Assembly (NCBI GenBank): GCA_046331175.1
Contig: JAXLRI010000025.1
Location: forward strand, 1 to 41,056
Reading direction: 5' to 3'
Length of the DNA: 41,056 nucleotides
Source: JAWKIW01 sp046331175
GTDB lineage: Bacteria > Actinomycetota > Acidimicrobiia > Acidimicrobiales > Acidimicrobilacustridaceae
Shown: positions 1 to 5,788 of the stretch, piece after piece
How the letters are laid out: every line of letters begins with the position of its first letter
Position numbering within the stretch: the first letter of the stretch is position 1
Made by a program: the position numbers and the translations under genes
Notes under the pieces: model-generated
Database searches by the model: none
What the model was told of the DNA's origin: nothing
The model's input: only the letters and a program-made list of their open reading frames with translations

Positions 1-370
1 GGTCGGCGGGCCGCTCGAGGGTCTGGTCGCCCTCGGTCGTGCGCACCCAGGTGCGGCCCCGCCGACAGCCAGCCAGGCCCATCTCCCGCATCAGCCGCTC
101 GACCCGGCAGCGACCGACGCGGACGCCGTCGACGTTGTTGAGGTGGTCCCAGACCTTGTCGGCCCCGTACACCTGCAGGTTGGCGTCATAGACCCGGCGG
201 ATCTCGGTCTTCAGCTCGGCGTCACGCACAGCCCTCGCCGACGGAGGGCGCCGCTTGGCGGCGTGGTAGGTCTGGGGAGCGATCCCGCACACGGCGCAGA
301 TCGGCTCGACTCCCCACACCAGCCCCTCGGCGGTGCGACGGTGCCGGTTGGCGTCGATGAACGCGATCAC
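1..370 (-). CDS. IS3-family transposase OrfB, N-terminal part (runs off window)
   Basis: This is the 5' part of the second transposase gene, which in IS3 elements supplies the DDE integrase core. About 123 codons are visible. They begin with VIAFIDANRHRRTAEGLVWG and include the pattern YGADKVWDHLN near residue 65, typical of the HTH_21/DDE leader region; the DDE core lies beyond base 1. It starts at a GTG (370) overlapping the orfA stop in the -1 frame. In IS3 elements this arrangement gives an OrfAB fusion by -1 frameshifting; no classic A-rich slippery heptamer is visible here, so translational coupling is equally possible. No stop codon or damage is seen in the visible part. Confidence 0.75.
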   Translation of the reverse strand, partial: MIAFIDANRHRRTAEGLVWGVEPICAVCGIAPQTYHAAKRRPPSARAVRDAELKTEIRRVYDANLQVYGADKVWDHLNNVDGVRVGRCRVERLMREMGLAGCRRGRTWVRTTEGDQTLERPAD

Positions 371-687
371 CTCTTGGACTGGCGGTCGAGCTCCGCCCCG
401 AAGAAAGCCGACGCCGCCTTCAAGATCTCGTTCGCTCTGCGCAGCTCGGCGTTCTCGCGCTTGAGCCGCTTGATCTCGGCCGACTCCTGCGAGGTCACCC
501 CCGGTCGGGTGCCACCGTCGATCTCGGCACGGCGGACCCACTTGCGCACCGTCTCCGGCGTCGGGCCCAGCTTGTCGGCGACCGAGCAGATCGCCTCCCA
601 CTGCGAGTCGTGCTCGTGCTGGTGCTCGAGCACCATCCGCACCGCCCGCTCACGCAGCTCGGTCGGGTACTTCCCATGTCGTGGCAT
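367..687 (-). CDS. IS3-family transposase OrfA (helix-turn-helix)
   Basis: This is the DNA-binding subunit of an IS3-type transposase. The protein opens MPRHGKYPTELRERAVRMV and contains a helix-turn-helix around SVADKLGPTPETVRKWVRRA. It ends with a leucine-zipper-like helix (IKRLKRENAELRRANEILK) followed by AAAFF-like residues, as in the HTH_Tnp_1 family. The ATG at 687 is preferred because AAGGATGGAG lies just upstream; an in-frame GTG at 702 would add five residues. The length (106 aa) fits OrfA proteins. Its stop overlaps the GTG of orfB. Confidence 0.85.
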   Translation of the reverse strand: MPRHGKYPTELRERAVRMVLEHQHEHDSQWEAICSVADKLGPTPETVRKWVRRAEIDGGTRPGVTSQESAEIKRLKRENAELRRANEILKAASAFFGAELDRQSKR

Positions 688-740
688 GACTCCATCCTTC
701 ACTCAAGGTATGGAGCCTCCACGGATCCCGGGGCGCTTCA

Positions 741-1091
741 GACCACGGCCTGCAAACAGGCGGACGCCGGCAAGGACACTCCGGCAGTCGCCAGTTCCCG
801 GCCGCCGTGTCCCAGATCGCCGGGCCGAACCACGGCTCGCGAACGAGCAGATCGCCGGCCTGGGGACGCCACGCTCCACTGAAGTTGTGGAGGTCGTCCA
901 CCTGGAGCTGAGACGATTCGGCTCTGCCCGCCCTAGGTCGACCTAGCCGGTAAGGGTCGATCCGAGTTGGAGAGGGAGGCTGCCCGTTCGAGCCGGGCCG
1001 GGTCCGCCGCTTGGGGGGCCACACCCCCCAAGCGGGTATCCCCGAACGTATGCCCGCGTCGTACCAGTCATGGCGACGGGATATTTGCCCA
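741..1091. other. intergenic stretch with a tRNA T-arm-like hairpin and a strong GC hairpin
   Basis: No convincing gene. Bases 982-998 fold as a perfect tRNA-type T-arm: GCCCG, loop TTCGAGC, CGGGC. They are followed by CGGGTCC and a G, which would fit the 3' acceptor strand of a tRNA, but no matching GGACCCG lies upstream, so this is not an intact tRNA. Directly after it, 1007-1018 and 1024-1035 form a perfect 12-bp stem (CCGCTTGGGGGG) with a 5-nt loop. The combination resembles a tRNA-derived attachment-site remnant, but this is speculative. Confidence 0.4.
1007..1035. terminator. 12-bp perfect stem-loop, possible terminator
   Basis: CCGCTTGGGGGG (1007-1018) pairs perfectly with CCCCCCAAGCGG (1024-1035) around the loop CCACA. 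There is no T-tract on either strand. It lies beyond the 3' end of the minus-strand gene at 1092-1376 and so could terminate it, or it could belong to the tRNA-like remnant beside it. Confidence 0.4.
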
Positions 1092-1376
1092 CTACGCCGA
1101 CGGTCCTGAAGTAGCTGGTACGTCGGGGTCGGCTGAGTCGCGCCATAGCAGCGCTACCGCAGCGAGCACAGCCGTCCAGGTCGCCATCATCAGCACGAAG
1201 ATCACGACGTGTGCCCTCATGTCAGCGAAGTCGAACCGGTCCGGTCCGTTTCCGCCGATCTCCAGGGCGTTCTCATCGACGAGCGAGGCGGCACCCCACC
1301 ACGCAAGCAACCAGGCGACCGGAGCGGCTGCAAGCCACGCACCGACGAGCCCGATCAGGCATCCCCTATCCCGCAC
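1092..1376 (-). CDS. small two-TM membrane protein, unknown function
   Basis: Unrecognised 94-aa protein. The sequence shows a first hydrophobic helix at about residues 7-28 (LIGLVGAWLAAAPVAWLLAW), a short exposed loop rich in D/N/G, and a second helix at about residues 55-77. It therefore probably spans the membrane twice. The start is a GTG with only a weak ribosome-binding site. It lies 59 bp downstream of a lipoprotein gene on the same strand and may be cotranscribed with it. Codon use is less biased towards G/C endings than in the later part of the window, as expected for an accessory region. Confidence 0.55.
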   Translation of the reverse strand: MRDRGCLIGLVGAWLAAAPVAWLLAWWGAASLVDENALEIGGNGPDRFDFADMRAHVVIFVLMMATWTAVLAAVALLWRDSADPDVPATSGPSA

Positions 1377-1435
1377 CCGACCAAGTTACCGGGTGTCTCT
1401 GATCGCCGGCTCGGAACGCGGCGAGCATCAGCCGC

Positions 1436-1900
1436 TCAGGTCGTGAAGGCGCTGAAGAAGACGACGTCGTCCCCACCCGAGAGGCGACCACGCACTGCGT
1501 TCCGGTAAACGGGTTGGCCAAGGGGGTTCGTCCACCGATCCTGGGCGGAGCGGACGTCGGTCATCATGCTCGGATCGAATCCAATCGGTGACTGCACCGA
1601 GAGGCCGGGCTGCAACGCCGTCGTGAACCCAGCCGATGACATCGTACGGTCGAGGTCTGGCCCGGTGCCTCGCAGCACGACCTCGACCAGCCGGTCCTGG
1701 AAGCCCTCCTGGTGGACGAGATCGATCGTGAGACCCGTCGTGTCCGAGATGCCAGTCCACTTCACCGCCTCGGCGGCGGGCATCGTCGACTCGGTGAGGA
1801 ACTGACGATCTCCCGGAGTGCTCGAACACGCTGCGACCGACACCACGGCGATCACCACGACAGCGCCAACGGCCCAACGTCTACAGCCCGCCAACCACAC
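1436..1900 (-). CDS. putative lipoprotein, unknown function
   Basis: 154-aa protein with a classical lipoprotein signal: a positive N-terminus with RR at residues 7-8, a hydrophobic core (VGAVVVIAVVSV) and the lipobox VAAC with the acylated cysteine at about residue 25. The mature part is about 130 aa with no recognised domain. It has several Thr/Asp-rich segments and ends SAFTT. It probably sits on the outer face of the cytoplasmic membrane. The 5' codons include TGT, AGA and CGT, unusual for this genome. The start is GTG; a start further inside would destroy the signal peptide. It is divergent from the serpin gene. Confidence 0.65.
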   Translation of the reverse strand: MWLAGCRRWAVGAVVVIAVVSVAACSSTPGDRQFLTESTMPAAEAVKWTGISDTTGLTIDLVHQEGFQDRLVEVVLRGTGPDLDRTMSSAGFTTALQPGLSVQSPIGFDPSMMTDVRSAQDRWTNPLGQPVYRNAVRGRLSGGDDVVFFSAFTT

Positions 1901-2159
1901 GCGGTCATCGTTGCACGGGAAGCCAGTCAGCTACCCGCGACCTGTCCCTGAACGCGCGGGCATAACGCCAACCTGCGAACGGGCAGTACGCCGGGTCGGC
2001 CATGTGCTTCCCATGGCGCACTGCGGTCGCCCGCCGATGAGTGACCCGGAGCGGGCCGCCAGCCGGACGGGTTGCCGGGATCCGCGGGCCGGTCCGCCGA
2101 CCATGGGCGCGGATAGGGTCGCGTCGGTTCGGCGGACGAGAAGCGGGGAGGTGGGGGCG

Positions 2160-3329
2160 GTGGCGCTCGACGACACAGACGTGCCGGTGGACAGCGTCGA
2201 TCGGGAGGCGGCACGCACCGCGGTGAGGGACCTGACGGTTGCGATGATCGACCACTTCGCGGACGGTTCTGCCAACTTGGCGTGCTCAGGGCTGGGGCTG
2301 TGGAACGTCGTTGCGGTGCTGGCGTCGGGAGCCGACGGTGCGACCGCCGACGAGCTGGCGTCGCTGACCGGGGTGCCCACGGACCGCGCCGCCGCCGCGG
2401 TGACGGGCCTCGACGCCGACGTCGACGCCGTCGACGGGGTGGCCCACGCTTTGGGGATGTGGAGCCAGGTGCCCACCTACCGGGCCTGGCGCGAGGAGCT
2501 GCCGACGGTCGGGGTCGCCCACCTCGGCGACGACACCGACCTGGCCGCCTGGGTCGCCGAGCGCACCGGCGGCGCCTTCCCCGGCTTCGACCTCACGATC
2601 CCACCCGGCGCCCTGCTGGTGCTCGCCGACCTGATCCGGGTGAAGGTCACCTGGGCCGACGCCTTCGGCAAGGAGGGCACCCGCTACCGGGCCTTCCGGG
2701 CTCCCGGCGGCGACGCGGACGTGTCGACCATGACCAAGACCGACGCCACCGACCGCCTGGCGGTGGTGGGACGCACGCTCACCTACGACGTGCCCACCAC
2801 CGCCGGAGAGGGCCCGGCGACGGTGATGCGCTTCGCCATCGGCGCTGTCGACGCCTCTCCGGCCGAAGTCATCGGCGACATCGTCGCCCCGCACCAGCAA
2901 CGGCGGCCCCTGTCGGCATGCACCTGGTCGGATCTGCCCGACGACGCCACCACCGGCAGCGATCGCCCGCCGGGCTCCTTCCACCAGTTCACGGTGTTCC
3001 TCCCCAAGTTCGCCACGACCACCAGCCTCGACCTGCTCAGCCTCCTCGACGTCCTCGGTGCTCGCCGTTTCCAGACCGACCATGCTGAGCTCACGCGCAT
3101 GTCCCCCGAGCCGCTCATGGTCGGGCAAGCGCTGCAGGACAGTGCGGTGAAGCTCGACGAGGTCGGCGTCGAGGCCACGATCATCACCAGCATCCGCATG
3201 GTCGGCGGTAGGGAGAAGAGTCCGGATCTCAAGGTCTTCTTCGACCGACCCTTCGGCTACGCCCTGCTCACCGAAGACACCGGCGTGCCCCTCTTCGCTG
3301 GTTGGGTCGCCGACCCCACCGTGACCTGA
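2160..3329 (+). CDS. serpin-family protein
   Basis: Serpins trap serine or cysteine proteases by cleavage of an exposed reactive-centre loop. This 389-aa protein is full length for the family. Visible signatures are SGLGLWNVVAVLASGADG near the N-terminus (the serpin helix B region), the strand segment LPKFATTTSLDLLSLLDVLG, the pre-hinge VKLDEVGVEA, and the C-terminal FDRPFGYALL...PLFAGWVADP shutter/breach motif. The hinge reads GVEATIIT rather than the small-residue run of strongly inhibitory serpins, so inhibition is not certain. No signal peptide is visible, suggesting a cytoplasmic role. GTG 2160 is chosen because GGGGAGG lies 8 nt upstream; ATG 2104 is an alternative. Confidence 0.85.
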   Translation: MALDDTDVPVDSVDREAARTAVRDLTVAMIDHFADGSANLACSGLGLWNVVAVLASGADGATADELASLTGVPTDRAAAAVTGLDADVDAVDGVAHALGMWSQVPTYRAWREELPTVGVAHLGDDTDLAAWVAERTGGAFPGFDLTIPPGALLVLADLIRVKVTWADAFGKEGTRYRAFRAPGGDADVSTMTKTDATDRLAVVGRTLTYDVPTTAGEGPATVMRFAIGAVDASPAEVIGDIVAPHQQRRPLSACTWSDLPDDATTGSDRPPGSFHQFTVFLPKFATTTSLDLLSLLDVLGARRFQTDHAELTRMSPEPLMVGQALQDSAVKLDEVGVEATIITSIRMVGGREKSPDLKVFFDRPFGYALLTEDTGVPLFAGWVADPTVT

Positions 3330-3800
3330 TGGTGACGCTGCCACCGTGTGGCGGGGTACCCAGGTTGCACGCGGCCGATGGCCGGCCGAGCGCTGCGTAC
3401 TTCGGTCCACCAGTGCGCTGTCCAGAGGCCGCTCGTGGGTGGAAGGTGACGGCTCGCCCGGTTTGACCTCGGTGGCGTCGTTCAGCTGGATGAGGTGTCG
3501 GTGCTGTCGGTGCGGGACACCGCCGCTGAGATCGTGTTGGCATTCCCTGCTGTGAGGTTGGAGATACCGAAGGCGGACCCGGATGCCGGACCCGAGATCG
3601 CCCAGCTCGTGCCCTTCAACGACGGCCATCTCCAGGTCGCACAGCTGAGGATCTGGGACAACCAGGCCTTGTAGCGCCAGGTTCGAGGCGAGTGTGCACC
3701 TAGATCAACGCGGGCATGACGCGCGGCGAGTGCGTCCCCGATCCACGCGTCCTCGCCGCGGCCGATCGCCGGCGCAGGGATTCCCTGCCGGGTCGGCGGG
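3330..3800. other. intergenic stretch holding repeat copy 1 and an ORF-like remnant
   Basis: There is no confident gene between the serpin and the PIN toxin. A frame on the plus strand is open from 3450 to the stop at 3672-3674; its only usual start is GTG 3495, giving 59 aa ending AQLRIWDNQAL. Part of it lies in the repeat 3601-3743, whose second copy (4679-4820) differs mainly at positions that would change amino acids. That argues against protein-level selection, so this is most likely non-coding or a decayed gene end. Confidence 0.4.
3601..3743 (+). repeat. ~143-bp direct repeat, copy 1
   Basis: From CCCAGCTCGT to GTCCCCGATC this segment aligns with 4679-4820 in the same orientation with only a few single-base gaps, and I estimate about 80-85% identity by eye. 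It lies on one side of the toxin-antitoxin pair; the other copy lies on the far side. No terminal inverted repeats or open frame shared by both copies explains it. Confidence 0.75.
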
Positions 3801-4223
3801 TCAGGCGTCGGGAAGTTCCTTGGGGTAGGTGACCTGGACCTCGGTGATGGTCTTCGGGAAGTCCGACGAGTTGTTCGTGATGAACCGGTCGGCGCCCGAG
3901 ACGACGGCCGTTGCAAGGTGCACAGCATCGGCTGCCCGTAGGCCATAGGCCGACCCCAGTGCCGTGGCGAGCTCGGCGAGCGCCTCGTCGACCACTCGGA
4001 GCTCGAGACGTCCGATCAGGATGGCCAAGGCTTCGACCTCGGAGACGACGCCGTCACGCATCGGTTTGGTCAGCAGCTCGGGGATCAAGAGCACCGAGCC
4101 GGTCCCGGCGACCACACCGGTCGTCGTGGTTGGCTCCGCAGGGAACAACGCGCGAACACGCCGGCCCAGCGGATGGTCGGGTACGGCCGCGTAGATCAAG
4201 ACGTCAGCATCGAACGCATCCAT
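3801..4223 (-). CDS. PIN-domain toxin (VapC-like ribonuclease)
   Basis: 140-aa PIN-domain protein, predicted Mg-dependent RNase toxin of a type II toxin-antitoxin pair. The acidic active-site residues are visible: D5 in FDADVLIYA, E49 in IPELLTKP, D99 in AADAVHLATA, and D112 in GADRFITNNSSDF. Length and spacing match VapC proteins. It begins 11 bp after the antitoxin stop, so the two form an operon with antitoxin first. The ATG at 4223 directly precedes the first catalytic motif, leaving little room for another start. The antitoxin is of the Phd/YefM type, a common alternative partner of PIN toxins. Confidence 0.88.
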   Translation of the reverse strand: MDAFDADVLIYAAVPDHPLGRRVRALFPAEPTTTTGVVAGTGSVLLIPELLTKPMRDGVVSEVEALAILIGRLELRVVDEALAELATALGSAYGLRAADAVHLATAVVSGADRFITNNSSDFPKTITEVQVTYPKELPDA

Positions 4224-4234
4224 CGGCCGACCGA

Positions 4235-4525
4235 TCAGCGTGCTGATCGACTCGCTGCCACGTCAGCGGTCATCTGCTCCGCCCGCTCGACGCCGATGGC
4301 GGGAGCATCGGCCAGGGGGGTGCTTCGGCCACGCTCGAGCAGGTCACGCAGCCGCTCGGCCTCAGCCAGCGACCGGTCAGCGCGACGAACCCGAAGTGTG
4401 TCGGGACGGACGAGGACGGCGACGTCTTGCCCGTGCCGGGTGATCGTGACCTCTTCGCCGGCCAGCACACGGTCGAGAACTGCTGGCAGAGCGGCTCGCG
4501 CTTCGCTGACGGACATCGTGGACAT
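4235..4525 (-). CDS. Phd/YefM-family antitoxin
   Basis: 96-aa antitoxin and autorepressor. The N-terminus MSTMSVSEARAALPAVLDRV followed by GEEVTITRHGQDVAVLV is the characteristic Phd/YefM DNA-binding fold. The C-terminal half (AEAERLRDLLERG...) would wrap and neutralise the toxin. ATG 4525 is chosen because TACACT sits exactly 6 nt upstream, suggesting a leaderless transcript; ATG 4516, three codons on, is possible. A palindrome (4530-4553) covers this promoter, as expected for autoregulation. Confidence 0.87.
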   Translation of the reverse strand: MSTMSVSEARAALPAVLDRVLAGEEVTITRHGQDVAVLVRPDTLRVRRADRSLAEAERLRDLLERGRSTPLADAPAIGVERAEQMTADVAASRSAR

Positions 4526-4529
4526 CGCC

Positions 4530-4553
4530 GAAGTGTACATGAACGTACACTTC
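4530..4553. promoter_or_regulatory. palindromic operator of the toxin-antitoxin operon
   Basis: GAAGTGTAC (4530-4538) and GTACACTTC (4545-4553) are perfect 9-bp inverted arms around ATGAAC. The site contains TGTACA (4534-4539), the core hexamer known from YefM operators, and another GTAC half-site follows at 4555. It overlaps the predicted -10 hexamer (TACACT, minus strand, 4537-4532), so binding by the antitoxin would block transcription. Confidence 0.75.
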
Positions 4554-4838
4554 CGTACAAGCAGTGGTCCCACTGACCCGGGCCAGCCCCAGAGCAACTC
4601 CACCGGTATCCCCGAGGAACGATTCCAGGCAGGCGATCGTGCTGGCCCAGGCTGGGCAGTTCGGGCTCCCTGGCACGACCCAGCTCGTACCTTCAACGAC
4701 GGTCGTCTCCCGGTCGCACAGATGAGGACCTGGAACAACCAAGCCTTGTCGCGCAGGTTTCGAGGCGAGGTGCGCACCTGTCCAGCGGGGGCATGACGCG
4801 CAGCGAGTGCGTCCCCGATCGTGATCACCACCGGGCGC
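4554..4838. other. intergenic stretch holding repeat copy 2
   Basis: Between the toxin-antitoxin promoter and the end of the methyltransferase gene. It contains a GTAC half-site near 4555 and the second repeat copy at 4679-4820. An open frame on the plus strand ends at 4796, but it has no homologue or start that I can support. Confidence 0.4.
4679..4820 (+). repeat. ~142-bp direct repeat, copy 2
   Basis: Second copy of the repeat at 3601-3743, same orientation, 1,078 bp further on. Shared blocks include CTTCAACGACGG, GGTCGCACAG, CGAGGCGAG, GGGCATGACGCGC and GCGAGTGCGTCCCCGATC. Single-base gaps put the two copies in different frames. Confidence 0.75.
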
Positions 4839-5498
4839 TCAGGGCCTGACCGCGGCCAGCAGCGCGAGCTCGCGCCACTTCCAGAGGCAGTCGACCTCGA
4901 CGAAGCCGACCTCGCGCAGCCATCCGAGCTGCGCGTCGACCGGGGCGAGCTTGTTGGAGGGATCGTCGTTCTCGGGTTCGACGCCGATGCGCTCGAGGAA
5001 GGCGCGGTGCAGCGCCGGGGTGGGCGAGGCCACGTGCTCGAGGTCGAGGAAGACGCCACCGGGCCGCAGCCGGCCGAAGACCTCACCGAACAGCGATCGC
5101 TTCCGCTCGTCGTCGACGTGGTGGATGGCGAAGCTGGAGACCACCGCGTCGAAGGGACCGTCGAGCTGCGCAGCGTCGTCCAGCGGTCGGTCGAGGTCGT
5201 GCTCGACGACCTCCACCGGATCGCCCGCGAACCGCTCGCGGCAGCGGTCGAGCATCTCGGCGGAGAAGTCGACGGCGACACCGTGGGCGCCGGGGCGCAG
5301 CGTCCGCACCAGTGCGAGCAGCCGTCCGTCGCCCGAACCGAGATCGAGCACCCGCTCGACCGACGGCGGCAGGCACGTGAGCAGCTCGGCCTCGCCCTCG
5401 GTGCGGTGGGGGATGGCGTCGGCGACGGCCAGGTAGCGAAGGGCGTGGTCCGCTTCCACCCACAGGTTGACGGCGTCGGGAGCGGGGGAGTCGGCCAT
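4839..5498 (-). CDS. class I SAM-dependent methyltransferase
   Basis: 219-aa Rossmann-fold methyltransferase of the Methyltransf_11/25 type. The SAM-binding motif I is RVLDLGSGDGRLLALV (about residues 48-63). An acidic residue follows at the end of the second strand (GVAVDFSAEML), then the DAVVSSFAIHHVDD motif and the LRPGGVFLDLEHV post-motif strand. The substrate cannot be told from the sequence. No signal peptide, so cytoplasmic. It lies 65 bp downstream of the small membrane gene that follows the P-type ATPase and could be read through from that operon. Confidence 0.88.
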   Translation of the reverse strand: MADSPAPDAVNLWVEADHALRYLAVADAIPHRTEGEAELLTCLPPSVERVLDLGSGDGRLLALVRTLRPGAHGVAVDFSAEMLDRCRERFAGDPVEVVEHDLDRPLDDAAQLDGPFDAVVSSFAIHHVDDERKRSLFGEVFGRLRPGGVFLDLEHVASPTPALHRAFLERIGVEPENDDPSNKLAPVDAQLGWLREVGFVEVDCLWKWRELALLAAVRP

Positions 5499-5563
5499 GG
5501 CCGACCCTGCCGCGGCCCCGTGGCGAGGCGCAACCGCGTTCGGGCGGGAGCGCCGGCGTCGGC

Positions 5564-5788
5564 TCAGTCCGGGAGCTCGTCGTCGTCGGGGCCGACGACG
5601 ACGGCCCGGGCGATGTGCACCGTTCCCTCGGCGGCGGCCTCGGCGACCGAGATGGCGCCGCCGACGGCCGAGATGGCCACGCCGCCGACCAGTCCGGCGG
5701 CGGCCGAGGCGACGGGCACCACCCGGCGCCGCAGTGGCGGCACGGCGACCACGACGATGGCGGCGATGGCGACGGGGACGGGGTTCAT
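5564..5788 (-). CDS. small membrane protein coupled to the P-type ATPase
   Basis: 74-aa protein. Its ATG (5788) overlaps the ATPase stop as ATGA, implying translational coupling. It begins MNPVPVAIAAIVVVAVPPL, a short hydrophobic segment, followed by RRR, a small-residue helix rich in Gly/Ala (ASAAAGLVGGVAISAVGGA), a helix with EAAAEGTVHIA, and an acidic tail DDDELPD. The layout (one TM, Ala-rich helix, acidic C-terminus, next to a P-type ATPase) resembles the mycobacterial PacL/DUF1490 scaffold proteins. Sequence homology is not established, and the role as a partner or metal chaperone is inference. Confidence 0.7.
   Translation of the reverse strand: MNPVPVAIAAIVVVAVPPLRRRVVPVASAAAGLVGGVAISAVGGAISVAEAAAEGTVHIARAVVVGPDDDELPD

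Larger units (their letters stand above)
1..740 (-). mobile_element. IS3-family insertion sequence, partial (one end in window)
   Basis: The element reads on the minus strand. It has an orfA encoding a helix-turn-helix transposase subunit, then an overlapping orfB in the -1 frame that runs off the window at base 1. The upstream terminal inverted repeat appears to be 712-740; read on the minus strand it begins TGAAGCGCCCCGG, the TG start and C/G-rich pattern usual for actinobacterial IS3 elements. The other end is outside the window, so the target duplication (it would be GAC, 741-743) cannot be confirmed. Confidence 0.8.

Noticed and set aside
982..1006. A complete tRNA gene
   Set aside because: Only the T-arm and a possible 3' acceptor strand are present; no matching 5' acceptor, D-arm or well-formed anticodon arm could be built upstream.
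650..1024. A gene interrupted by the IS at 740
   Set aside because: The minus-strand frame is open across the IS boundary but has no motif, no ribosome-binding site and runs through the T-arm-like structure.
3450..3674. A small conserved protein ending AQLRIWDNQAL
   Set aside because: The repeat copy at 4679 breaks the frame by indels and differs mainly at residue-changing positions, and there is no good start or ribosome-binding site.
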